NCBI GenBank assembly: GCA_000469685.2
Contig: LS997566.1
Span: forward strand, 29,017,932-29,081,931
Direction: 5' to 3'
DNA: 64,000 nucleotides
Source: Haemonchus contortus
Taxonomy: Eukaryota; Nematoda; Chromadorea; Rhabditida; Trichostrongylidae
Shown here: positions 1 to 10,401 of the stretch, piece after piece
Layout of the letters: each line of letters begins with the position of its first letter
How positions within the stretch are numbered: the first letter of the stretch is position 1
The notes under the pieces: model-generated
What the model was told of the DNA's origin: nothing
Database searches by the model: none
The model's input: the letters and a program-made list of their open reading frames with translations, nothing else
Program-made: the position numbers and the translations under genes

Positions 1-91
1 CTTTAATTATTTGAATTGGCTGGCCGCTCTTTTCAATTCCAATGCGGTCTTGATCGTCGTTTACATAGGAGGAGTCATTTTAATTAAGTAA
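1..91 (+). CDS. partial hydrophobic exon of an upstream gene (3' end)
   Basis: A frame open from the window edge reads a membrane-like stretch (NWLAALF, then VLIVVYIGGVILIK) and meets a TAA at 89-91. It is either the last exon of a gene lying to the left or an exon ending at the GTAAGT at 88. Its phase would fit the SWEET exon at 2872, but the SWEET protein already has seven membrane segments without it. I therefore treat it as a separate gene. The family is not recognised. Confidence 0.3.
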   Translation, partial: FNYLNWLAALFNSNAVLIVVYIGGVILIK

Positions 92-1205
92 GTCTAATAA
101 ACATGAAAACTAAAAAGAAACAGAAGAAAAAACGATAAAATCCAATGAAAAAGCAAGCCAGTCAAGGAAAAATATCGCGTCCTACCGATTGGCGGGAGGG
201 GGGGGGGGGGGGGGTGAGTACGGTAATTGCAGTGGTATTTGCCGCATGCCGCAAGGTAGAATGCCGCAATAGGGGAAAAGTTCCGTTACCCCAATACGAG
301 AGGGAGAGGGAGAAGGGGGGGGGGGACGATGGTCGATGAGGAGGAAAGTTCCTAGTTCAGTGTTTTGACACCACGTCTTCACGAGTTTAGTGCCGTTTTA
401 CCTGGTATTTTGAACGTTTCAACGAGTTTGATGCCATTTTCACGAAATTTTACATGTTTTCTCAAGTTCGATGTCCAGAAACGCTACGAGATTCATTTCG
501 GAGCCATGGGTTACGGGACGGTGGGAAAAAGGAGAACTGTGATCAGGGGGATGGGAAATTATACTAGAACTAAAACGTCTAGGGAGAAATAAATCTTAGC
601 ATATGAAGACGAAATAAACGATTTTCTTCATGCACAAAAGGGTTCGCATCGTTAATCCTTATAAACCATCGGAAGAGAACATTTGTGCTCACTGGCTCAC
701 AAGTGTTAGATTAGAATTTTATTATACTAATGGAAAGAAATTGCATAGGAAGAATACGCATTATTCTACATCTCGTTTAGTGAAAATGTGAAATATGTGG
801 GGTGATCAGGAAAAAATCGCTGGGCCCTAGCTCAGAGTCAACCCACACTTTCTAAAATTATGTTGACCAACATTTCTATCTAATTTTTTCGTCTTTGGTT
901 CCCAACTGGGTAGAATGGTTCCACCCCAGCGCATTTCAGCGCACACCCCGCCCAGTGTGGGCTGACCCTTCCTCGTTTCGTATGCTCTAGCTCAGCTTGT
1001 CCCTAATTCGCCTGCCATAGTTGGCAGGCTGAAGTTTAGAGAATCTTCAAGCGCTGGCGAGTTCAATTTGAAATATTGAGACAAGCTGTTTTTCGTAAGT
1101 CAACATTACCATCATTATTATTTAGCCACCGCTTTCCGTCTGTATTTCAGCGCTCTTTTGATTTAGTTTTTATCATTTTTTGGCATCACTGATCATTCAA
1201 TTACA
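92..1205. other. non-coding stretch with G-runs
   Basis: No supported exon was seen. The stretch contains a poly-G run near 197-214, a second G-run near 315-325, and AT-rich sequence. It lies between the edge exon and the palindromic elements upstream of the SWEET gene. Confidence 0.4.
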
Positions 1206-1221
1206 TGAAGACTGAGAGTTA

Positions 1222-2475
1222 AAGGCACGGTTCACAATAAAAACGTTACTGAGCTCTTCCTTCAGGGATACTCACCGCCCCCATGGGTGTAGAAGGGACC
1301 CTCTCGCTCCCACAATGTAGGCGCTTAGGGCATAGTGTAAGCCCTGTTGCTGCCGTAGTTGGCTTCAACGCCCCTCGATCGATGCCACGTTAGACGAGTG
1401 TGGAAACAATACAGATTGTATCCGTTCTAGGACCCACACACAATCAGCTGATCGCCGAGTAATGAAGCAGTGTTTTTCTCCCATTCTTTTTCCTCTGTTA
1501 ATTTTGGTACTATTCCACTATTACACCCCCAGAACTATTCTACTGTTACACCCTCAAAAACTCAAAATTTTAATTTTCGATGAAACTTCGCCTATAGGGG
1601 TAATCCGATGCCCTGATAACGAATATGACCTTCACTTTTGGCGCTGGCGCCATTTGACGCCAATTGGCACCAATTTGGCGCCAAGTGTGTTTTCACCAAA
1701 TTTGCTGAAAACATGCGTTTAGGGGTTATTTGAGGTCCTGGTAACGAATATAACATCCATTTTACGCGCTGAGGCTATTTGGCGCGACGACAAGGCATAC
1801 AGGTTGTGGGGGAGACGATGTGGCTCAATAAAAGTTTTATTCGTTGTCTGAGGACACAGAAATGGATGTTATATTCGTTGTCAGATCCTCAAATAACCCC
1901 TAAACGCTAGTTCCCAGCAAATTTGGTGAAAACACCCTTGGCGCCAAATTGGTGCCAATTGGCGTCAAATGGCGCCAGCGCCAAAAATGAAGGTCATATT
2001 CGTTATCAGGGCATCGGATTACCCCTATAGGCGAAGTTTCATCGAAAATTAAAATTTTGAGTTTTTGGGGTTGTAATAGTGGAATAGTACCTTAATTTTT
2101 TCTGCCGCGATCCATTTTTCCCCCGAGAAGCTAAAAAAGGTGAGCATTTTTTGCTGTATTTAGGGTTCTCTGTTAACTTATGCTTATAAGTAAATGAGTT
2201 TCTGCTTACCGTAGTCAGTTACTTGCGCCAGGACCCACACGTATGTACCCCATGACGCGCTGTGCGTAGCTCGTCCGAACGCCCCACTCTTCTTCATTTT
2301 TCTAGTCTCTTTCTCGTAAGGCCCCCTTTTGAACGATTTTTCAAAGCTTTTTTTCACTTTGGAAACACCGATGCACGCAATTTCTTCACCTTCATAGCAC
2401 TATTTTCGATCTTGTCTTCCATTTTTCATCATAATTTGGATTACCCAAAATTATCGTAAACTGTGCCTTCAAATA
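1222..2475 (+). mobile_element. MITE-like element, copy A (interrupted by a hAT-like MITE)
   Basis: The outer end reads AAAGGCACGGTTCACAAT near 1221 and the inner end is an inverted AACTGTGCCTTCAA near 2460. With the nested 586-bp insertion removed, the element is about 670 bp. A second copy lies in inverted orientation at about 3383-4270 and matches it along its length, for example at the segments ending in CACCGATGC and in GGATCGCGGCAG. No transposase frame is visible, so it is non-autonomous. Confidence 0.7.
1506..2091. mobile_element. hAT-like palindromic MITE with 8-bp target duplication
   Basis: The ends are GGTACTATTCCACTATTACA and its reverse complement. The whole 586 bp folds on itself, with arms near 1506-1765 and 1860-2091. 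It is flanked by an exact direct repeat TTAATTTT at 1498-1505 and 2092-2099. The empty site is visible in the inverted sister copy near 3740-3770, which proves insertion into copy A. An 8-bp duplication is typical of hAT elements. No coding capacity was seen. Confidence 0.85.
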
Positions 2476-2872
2476 GGCCACTCCCCACTCAAGTCACGGT
2501 GAGCTACTTTTGCCCGTTGAAGATCGAATTATTTCATTTTACAAAACAGGTTTGTAGTGGCAGGGGGGATTCAGAAACCTTTTCGCAACTTGTAGGGCAT
2601 ATGACGACACACTGGAGAACCTCCCCATATACTTCTGGCTTTCCTTGATCCTACCATCGATGAAAACGATACACGTACCTCTTTCCTACCACAATGTCCT
2701 ATATGCCTTCATTTTTCTTGCTGCTCTAGGCTCGGGTTTTTTTCTGACCTGCCTATACTGTATCGCATTCTTCAGTTTTTCTGCTTCACATATTTTTTTT
2801 CTTGGTGGAGATTCGTGTTCTTATCTTTAGACCTTTCGAGGAGAAACCCTTTCCGAATACTTTGTTTCCAGG

Positions 2873-5800
2873 ATGACTATGGAGCTCACTCCAATGTCTA
2901 TATTTACCGCTTGGCTAGGGGTGTTTTCGATATCGTTTACGCTCATGCCATTGTAAGTTTTAACCTTTCAAAACTGCAATCATCGTCCAATAGCTCATAA
3001 TAATACTTTTTTGTAAGTGAAGTCAGCTGCTAAGCTTTTCTTCAGCACGATGGTGCTCGACTGGCGTCGTCGCGGAACAGCTGATGGCTTCTCATCGGTC
3101 AATTTTGTGTTACCAATGCTGATGTGAGTGGTTTGGCAATTATAACACTTAGAACAAACTGATTATGCCGTGCAGATTGAGGATGGCACGCTAAAGCTTA
3201 GTATATGAAGGAAGTCATTGTTGAATAATCTAGCTGTAGGTAAAGGGCATCAGGACAACAATTTTTTGGCTTCCAGACGTACCATACTTTGCGCATTATT
3301 CATTGACGGTTATAAGATTGCCATTGGGATGTGTGCTCACTTATTAACAGGTCATCAGTCAGCGAGTGTCTGCTGCAATTGCTTGAAGGCACAGTTCACG
3401 ATAATTTTGGGTAATCCAGATTATGATGAAAAATGGATGACTAGTGCGACTGAGCTAAAGAAACTGTGTGCATCGGTGTTTCCAAAGAGAAAAAAAAGGC
3501 TTCGAAAAACCGTAAAATGGGGCTGGACGAGAACGAAACTAGAAAAATGAAGAAGAGTGGGGCGTCCGGACGAGATAAACAGTGTGTTTCACTGCGCGCG
3601 TGTGGGTCCTGGTGCGAACAACAGACAATGGTAAGCAAAAATTCACTCACTTATAAGCATAAATAAACAAAAAAGCCCTAGTAACAGCAAAAGTAGCTCA
3701 CCTTTTTCAGCCTCTAGGATTAGGAAATTAAATAAAGGATCGCGGCAGCAAAAAGAATAACAAAGGAAAAAAGAATGGGAGAAAAACACCGCCTCATCAC
3801 TCGGCTACCAGCTGATTGTGTGTGGGTCCTAGAACGAATAATAGCAATCTGTATTGTCTCGACACTCGTCTAACGTGACACCGATCGAGAGGCGGGAACG
3901 CGAACTACGACAACAATGGGGCTTCCACTATGCCCTAAGCGCCGAGATTGTGGAAGCGAGAGGGTCCCTTCTACCACCCATGGGGGCGCTGAGTATTCCT
4001 AAGGTTGCTTTCATAGTCCGCCGGCCGGCGTGCCGGCGGAGGCAGTGCTAGGGGGGAGGAGGGAGGCAGACAGTGTTAGGCAAACAGTCCACGCCCCTTC
4101 GAAGGGTGTTTGTTTTCAGCCCCTCGAAGGGGCGTGGACTGTTTGCCTATCTGTCTGCCTCTCTCCTACCCCATAGCACTGCCTCCACCGGCACGCCGGC
4201 CGGCCGGCGGACTATGAAAGCAGGCTAAAGGAAGAACTCCGTAACCTTTTTATCGTGAACGGTGCCTTTAAAAGGGGTCCTTGAAGTATGCTGCAGTTAT
4301 TGCCGTGAAAAGCTTTACTGCCAGTGTCCAGGTCCGCGGAAATGAACTCCGTCAGTGGCCGACCGATCCAGTAGAAGGGACCATTTGTTTCTAGCTTGGT
4401 CCAGTATAAATGGAAAGAAACTTTGCCCGCCTACATGTGGCATTGCCACGACGAAATATGGTCTGGAAACTTAGCGGTAAGGGTTCATTCCGTCCCTTCA
4501 CCGTAGTACCCCAGTTATTAGCGAACTTCACAAACTTTGAGCCGTTACTGCCGTACTTCTAAATCGTACTTCGCGGTGCAACTCTATACACTCCAAGCTC
4601 TTCCTACTATATATAACGCGTGTGTATGCGTGTGTTCGTGTGTGTTTATGTGTATATATGTGTGTATGTGGATGTGTGTGTGACGGGAAATTAAGAATTG
4701 GTAGGAGTGCAGGCTTCAGGGTGGGAATACTCGTGGTGGTGGGGGGGGGCAGGACCGGATCCCACCCACAGGGGCGGGGTTTGCGCGAGCGAAAATTCTT
4801 AACGTTGACCTAGAGCGTTCAAACTCGTGCGTAGATAATCAGACTGGTGGTGTGTCTTTGAGTCTCAACCTAAGTCAGAGTTCATCGGAAAGGCACTCTT
4901 TCTATGGTGACCTCCACAAAGAAGTTACCAGACACATTTTCGCTTAACGCCGCTTTCTTCCACTGCACCATTGGCTGTTCAATCACTTGATTTTTTGTTA
5001 TTCCGTGAAATAAAATACTTATAACCTGTTACTTAGGACGTCATGTTGGTTGAGGCACGGTTACATGACGAACGATAACACAAACATTACCATCAACACG
5101 ATCAACATTGCCTTCTTCATATTTTACATAGCGGCTTTTGCCTATTACCAACCAAAGAGGGTTAGTTTATTTCTATAAAACTTGCAAAACAATCTTCTTG
5201 TTCTCTGCTTTAGCGATTTGTGAAATCTGATAATTCACGCCAATTCCTTTGAAAAAAAAAGAACTCATTTTGAAATTTTGAGCAGAAAATTTGATACTTC
5301 GCCCTAGAAATGCCTGCTCGCACGGGGGGGGGGGGGGGGAGGGAAGGGGAGGCACCGGGGCACAGTTCGTTTCATAATGTTATCCTTAAAGACAGAGTTC
5401 GCGAAGATTCAATGGGCGGGTGTGTCGATGACGTGTCCACCTCTCATTCGACGCCACGTCTGACTGTCTGACGTGACATCGAATTAGAGGCGGACACGTC
5501 ATCGACACACCCGCCCATTGAATCATCGCGAACGGTGCCTTTAATTTCAGAAATATCTATATGGACAACTTCTATCATGCGCTGCAGTGGTCAAGTTGGT
5601 CTTCATGTACGTCGACATGCAGAGTGGGTTGTCGAGCGACCCTTAAGGTTTAGGTGTAGTGTTCTAATCAGTCGAATAGTTATTTTGTAATTTTCGAAGT
5701 GTTCAGAGAGTGATGTTGCACCCGACGTGATGGGTTCGATTGCGGCAGCCATGCAAATCGCCTCTCTAGCTGGTGGTATCTACGAAATTGTGAGTCTACG

Positions 5801-6694
5801 GCAAAGTACTCATCCAATCATCCAGTAGGGGTGTTTCAACCCTAATGAGCCTCAGTATGATAATAATATCTAGCTTGCTTCGATAGTTCCCGCAGAAGGC
5901 GAAAGCTTCCGCAGCTCAAAAGAGGATGATCGAAATTTTCACCTGCGGGAGTCGGTAGGCACAATCACAGCATAGATATGCACATTTAAAGACTTAAAAC
6001 TAAAAATAAGGGCGGCCAAGCAAAAACGAATGCGTTTTTTGAAGGGTTGAAAGAACTCTCACACATTTCCCAACCACACTCTCAATAGAACCGGGCTGCA
6101 TCCCATAAAATCTTTGAAACAGCCTTTTGCTTAAATGACACTTCTTTGTAATTCCAAACAGCAAGCAGAAAATGTTAAGTATTTTCTGTGGTATATTTGA
6201 ATTCAAGCCGAAGCAGGGTATTGCCATGTGGTCCATACACGCTCGGAATCCGCTGTCGAGTAGTTGTTGTCACTTGCGCAGATCAATCATTTTGGCCAAT
6301 CTGACTCTGCACTATGGAATTTCGAAACAGTGCTGATCAATGTCGAAAAATAGGCCTGACCTTTACCTTCACACTTGTATTCATCTTTTCAGAAACGAGC
6401 GATTTCATTTGGTCATACGGAATACCTACCAGCATCGTTTCAATACGCCATGTTCTTGCTTATAATACAGTGGCTTGCATTTGGTCTACTGACAGGGAAC
6501 CAGTACATTGCGGTGAGCTATTTCTTCATTCGTGACACGTACCGATTTTCATAGACCTACTTCAGATAGCCAATGCAGCTGCTCTCATAGTGAACGTCGT
6601 CACAATATCGCTATACTTCATATATCCACCATTAACGTGGCGTGTTCCCATTATCGGTACGGGACCACAACTGAAAGATAAGAAGAAGGAATAG
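2873..6694 (+). CDS. swt: SWEET (MtN3/saliva) sugar transporter, 7 exons, with an apparent 2-nt frameshift
   Basis: Exons are 2873-2952, 3046-3123, 5037-5160, 5551-5625, 5707-5789, 6393-6512 and 6566-6694; all introns start with GT and end with AG. The product is about 228 residues with seven hydrophobic segments: two MtN3 triple-helix units joined by a linker helix. Recognisable pieces are DWRRRGTADGFSSVNFVLPM, CWLRHGYM and YFIYPPLTW, and the tail is lysine-rich. SWEETs move mono- or disaccharides across membranes by facilitated diffusion. The ATG lies one base after a TTTCCAG acceptor, which suits spliced-leader trans-splicing. Exon 4 holds GCGCGC at about 5579-5584, which shifts the frame by two bases between QLLSC and AVVKLVFMYVD. 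Without it every phase agrees. Family call is firm; which nematode swt paralogue it is cannot be told. Confidence 0.88.
3383..4270 (-). mobile_element. MITE-like element, copy B (inverted relative to copy A)
   Basis: The inner end is GAAGGCACAGTTCACGAT near 3384 and the outer end is ATCGTGAACGGTGCCTTT near 4253-4270. It is the inverted sister of the element at 1222-2475 and is itself interrupted by a GC-rich palindrome at about 4003-4226. It lies in the intron between SWEET coding exons 2 and 3, so exons 1 and 2 sit in the loop between two inverted copies. Confidence 0.7.
4003..4226. mobile_element. GC-rich palindromic MITE nested in copy B
   Basis: Arms begin GCTTTCATAGTCCGCCGGCC and end with the reverse complement. 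A central inverted pair CAGTCCACGCCCCTTCGAAG surrounds a short loop near 4105-4120. It is bounded by TA on both sides, consistent with a Tc1/mariner-type target, though the exact ends are uncertain. Copy A lacks it, so it inserted after the two copies separated. Confidence 0.65.
4618..4682. repeat. TG/TATG microsatellite
   Basis: This is an imperfect GTGTATGTGTG run in the SWEET intron. No coding meaning is inferred. Confidence 0.7.
5386..5544. mobile_element. TTAA/GGCAC-ended palindromic MITE in SWEET intron 3
   Basis: The left end is TTAAAGACAGAGTTCGCGA and the right end is TCGCGAACGGTGCCTTTAA. The arms share GGCGGGTGTGTCGATGACGT in inverted order. The right TTAA abuts TTTCAG, so the element ends six bases before the exon at 5551 and may supply part of the polypyrimidine tract. 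It shares terminal motifs with copies A and B. Confidence 0.75.
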
Positions 6695-7894
6695 GAGTCA
6701 AACTCAGCCTTACTTGTTGAGTGGACCATCTCTGAACAGAAGCATTTATCACAGATATCGTACCCTTCTTGCCGCTCTGCCCTCCCTGATTTGCACCTCA
6801 AGTACGGTTACAATGTATTTTAAAATGATTTATTTCTAGTTCATTTGCATGAGCACACAACCAGTTCCTATCGATTTTATTAGGTCAGCTGAAATTCTAA
6901 AACAAATTTTATCGATCGCATTGATTGTATGAGCGACATTCTATGATAGTTGCCCATCTCTCTTCAATCAATACTGTCTACGACTGTATAAAGCAAATTT
7001 TTTATGGCATGTACGACATTAGACAAGGCACAAATTCAAAAACTTGATACATAAAGCGGTAAGAAAAAGCATTAATAAGATTCTTTTTCCAAGTGAACTA
7101 AGTGGAACAACCATGGTCAAACTCAAAATGACAACTTGAATGTTTCCGGTGTGGCTCCCATTCATTCGGAATTTTCTAGTCCAAAACGTGCACTTCACTT
7201 AAACAGCTTCACGTTGTTCAAAATCTCCTTACATCTTCTTCAAATAGGATATTTTGAGCGGAATGTTTACTGGAGGCCGCTAAATTCATTCCAAGCAACC
7301 TCGAAATACAGGGGCCAGCTTGGTAACAGGACAGTTTCTTCTACCTATACAAGTATTCACGTCCGAATGTCGTAAACGAAGAACGAGCCTCAACCATCCC
7401 GAGCAACACAAAACGCATCAACTAGATGCCACACGTATATGTTAGGAAATACGGAACCAATTTTTTTCTAAGTGTTGTCAGTCGTCCATTCCCCTAGCCA
7501 AGAATTTGGCCTAAACATCGTGAACAGTAAGATCGTTCCATACGGGAAAGCAAGCAAACTAGAGTCAGTATAGGAACTCGCAGCATATTACCAAAGAATG
7601 AATGGGGGAAGTTAGGGCGATTAGTTCCAAGTTATCGTAATGATCTGCTCGTTAAGATTGGCGGTTGGAGATCTCGCACGTTATAATTTTGATTACAAAA
7701 AAAAATCAGAAGATGCAAAATAATTAGTAAAAAAGGGAAGCATGCAACTTACAACACTGAATGTGGCCACATCGGAAGCATTTCTCACCTTACACTTCAC
7801 CTTGATAATGAGTAACAGTATGTACAACACGATGGCAAGGACCCTCAAAAAGCAATCACGACAACTTTTTCAACTTACAAGCACACGAATGGGT
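6695..7894. other. convergent intergenic region
   Basis: This lies between the 3' ends of the SWEET gene (+) and the chromodomain gene (-). It is AT-rich with no exon, hairpin or clear AATAAA signal that I could support. Confidence 0.5.
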
Positions 7895-9815
7895 TTACTT
7901 GGTCATCTTTTTCTTCTTACGTGAAGTCTTCTTAGCGCCATCGTCTTTTTCGAAAGCAGCGCACATTTCCTCTGGAAGGCTGAACGTGCTTTCCATATAA
8001 GCAAAAAGCTCTTCAGGATACAACTTCTTCACCTATAAAAAACAACAAAAGAAGTACGCTTCTGCAAGTTACCAAAGCCGCTATCACCAATGTGCAAGGA
8101 AACTTAAGTTTCAGATTAACTACCAAAACATTTGCTTTGCGTCAGACTCTATTGACTTTCGATCGAATCGAACGTCAACCTACCTCAGTGAGTAACGCTG
8201 GTTAAGTGAAATCGAGAAAGATAAGAGACATTGAGGTTGGAGCTAACAAAGACAGCACTGTAGGTTGAAAGGATCAAAATGTCACTTGTGTTACGTGAGT
8301 GTTTTCTGCCACTAACGTTTTTCAGGCGCTGATCACAGATTGCTGTCAAACTTGCCGATTCTCGGCCAATCTGTATTCACTAACAGCAACATTGCTGATG
8401 GTTGACAGGAGAACATCCTTCAAATAGCGTGAAGCTACACAATCCACCATTCACAGAGACGGCTGAAGTATTATCCTTCTCATTATCACGAGCTCAAGCT
8501 GGATGATTATTACTTTTGTTATTCGAAGTATTTTCATACCTCACATGCACCAGCCAGTAAACTAAAGTTTTGCGTCCACAGTGCAACTAAATTTCCATCT
8601 ATTAGCATTTGTCTACCTTGAGCCCGGCGCAGCTAGGATGACGAAATTTTCTCTCTCACTTAAGGCATGTCGCCAATGATTCGAGAATTCTTACTGGTGA
8701 TTTTAGCCGCTCAAGATCATCACGGTGAATACTCGAATAACCGGCTACATGCCACAAGTAAGAGAGAAGTTCGGCTTCTCTCTAATAATGATTACGTAAT
8801 AATGGAATGTGTCATAATCTTTTGTTTGTCGTTCATGCATTCTTTGCTTCGAATTCTCCGGAGAAGATTGAAGCAAAGAATGCATGAGACGACAATTAAA
8901 AGATTATGACACATTCCATTATTCCGTAATCATTATTCAGATTAGAGAGAAGCGAACTTCTCTCTTACTTGTGGCATGTAGCCGGTTATTCGAGTAGTCA
9001 CCGTGGTGATTTTGAGCGGCAAAAATCACCAGGAGGAATACTCGAATCGTTGGCGACATGCCTTAAGTGAGAGAGAAATTTCCCCATTTTAGCTGCGCCG
9101 GGATCAAGGTAGACAAATGCATATTTGACAAATGGAAATTTAATTGCACTGTGCACGCAAACTTGAGTTTACTAGCTGCTGCGAGTGAGGTGTAAAAATA
9201 CTGCGAACAGCAGTAGTAAAAGCGATCCAACTTAAGCTCGTGATACCGAGAAGGATAATACTTCATCCGTCTCTGTGAATGGTGGATTGTGTAGCCAAAA
9301 AAACGCAATCCTAAGCTTAATTTTGAACGAACTTCATAGCCAAGTATTAAGGGTGCCGTCACAACCAGCAAGCAATGAAGGTTACACTTTGAGGAGGAAA
9401 CTTTTGACATACCTGTTCGTAAGGCATGAGATCGAGAATAACTTCATCGTTCGATTGCTGGTCACGTTTAGATTGCCTGGAAAATATGTTAAGAGCTAGG
9501 CTTACTCCATTATACCTATGGCTGTCCCACCTTTTGATTACCAAGTCCATCTCTTTGATACAGGTTTTTTGCAAATTCTCCGGAGTGTGCAACGGACCCA
9601 ACACTTCGACGGTCATATGGTAGTCGTCAAGCAAGCCAGCATCCATGTCCTGCTCGTAGACCCATGTTGGCCTGAAAACGCGAAAAGCATAACAGTGAAA
9701 CTCGTTACATTTAAAGTAATACTTACTCCCAATCTACCAAATACTCCATCTTGTTTTTTCCTTCCATCTTCCGCGCCTTCAGAATGCGTTTTATCTCGTA
9801 TTTTTCTCCACTCAT
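7895..9815 (-). CDS. chromodomain / chromoshadow-like (HP1-like) protein, 3 exons
   Basis: Exons on the minus strand are 9815-9727, 9671-9413 and 8032-7895, giving 161 residues with consistent phases (89+259+138 nt). Residues about 5-45 read as a chromodomain: YEIKRILKARK, then MEYLVDWEPTWVYE, with the aromatic positions expected of a methyl-lysine cage. Residues about 100-135 (DEVILDLMPYEQVKKLYPEE, then LFAYMESTF) resemble the last helices of a chromoshadow domain. The tail is a basic KKTSRKKKKMTK, possibly a nuclear signal. HP1-type proteins read methylated histone H3 and dimerise through the shadow domain. It lies downstream of the SKA1-like gene on the same strand. The chromodomain call is fairly sure; the shadow domain is inference. 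Confidence 0.72.
8435..9294. repeat. 860-bp near-perfect palindrome in the chromodomain gene intron
   Basis: CTACACAATCCACCATTCAC at 8435 returns in inverted form ending at 9294. Inner arms match through GCATGTCGCCAATGATTCGA, and the centre is TTCTCCGGAGAA at 8854-8865. There is almost no loop, so the pre-mRNA would form a hairpin of over 400 bp. It is probably a foldback/MITE element. Flanking target duplications were not identified. Confidence 0.85.
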
Positions 9816-10401
9816 TTTCCTTTGAATGTAAAATTTCGATGAACTAACAGAACCGACAGATTAACCCTGTCAGGCAAATAATATAACAGATAAAATACGA
9901 GGTATCCCAGGGATTCACTCCTTTTCAGCACAATACAAACCAAATTCTTGAACTATATATCTACTGAGGAGCGCCTTTACCCGAAAGTCACTCACGCCTT
10001 CGGGCAAAGGCGGACTTGGAATTACAAAAAAACAAGTTATCGAAACAATGCACATTACCAATTTTGGAATAAACATGGCATCAGAAGATCAAAACGTGCG
10101 GAAAGAAGCGCATACATATGAGTAGCAAATAACAGAGGAATAAGGAAAAATAAAGAAATACCCGACGAATATACACAGTAGGTTTAATTATTCGATCCAA
10201 TTGGCATGTTGTTATAGATAAAGGCGGCTTATTTGGATGACAATAGCTATTTTGATATAGCATTGCTACGAAATTGCAACAATTTGAAACTACTGGTTAT
10301 AAAAAATCAACGCCAATATGAGGTTTGAGTAATTCAGTACAATATATTAAAGTGAATCAAGACAAAACAGTAGTTAATCAGAGAAGAAACAAGCTAATCT
10401 A
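9816..10401. other. intercistronic gap with hairpin
   Basis: This lies between the stop of the SKA1-like gene and the start of the chromodomain gene, both minus. It contains a hairpin at about 9967-10008 with arms CGCCTTTACCCGAAAG and CTTCGGGCAAAGGCG. The gap of about 590 bp is compatible with, but does not prove, an operon resolved by trans-splicing. Confidence 0.4.

Noticed and set aside
1..91. First exon of the SWEET gene
   Set aside because: The GTAAGT and phase fit, but the seven membrane segments are complete from the ATG at 2873, which also has a trans-splice-like acceptor, so the exon is not needed.
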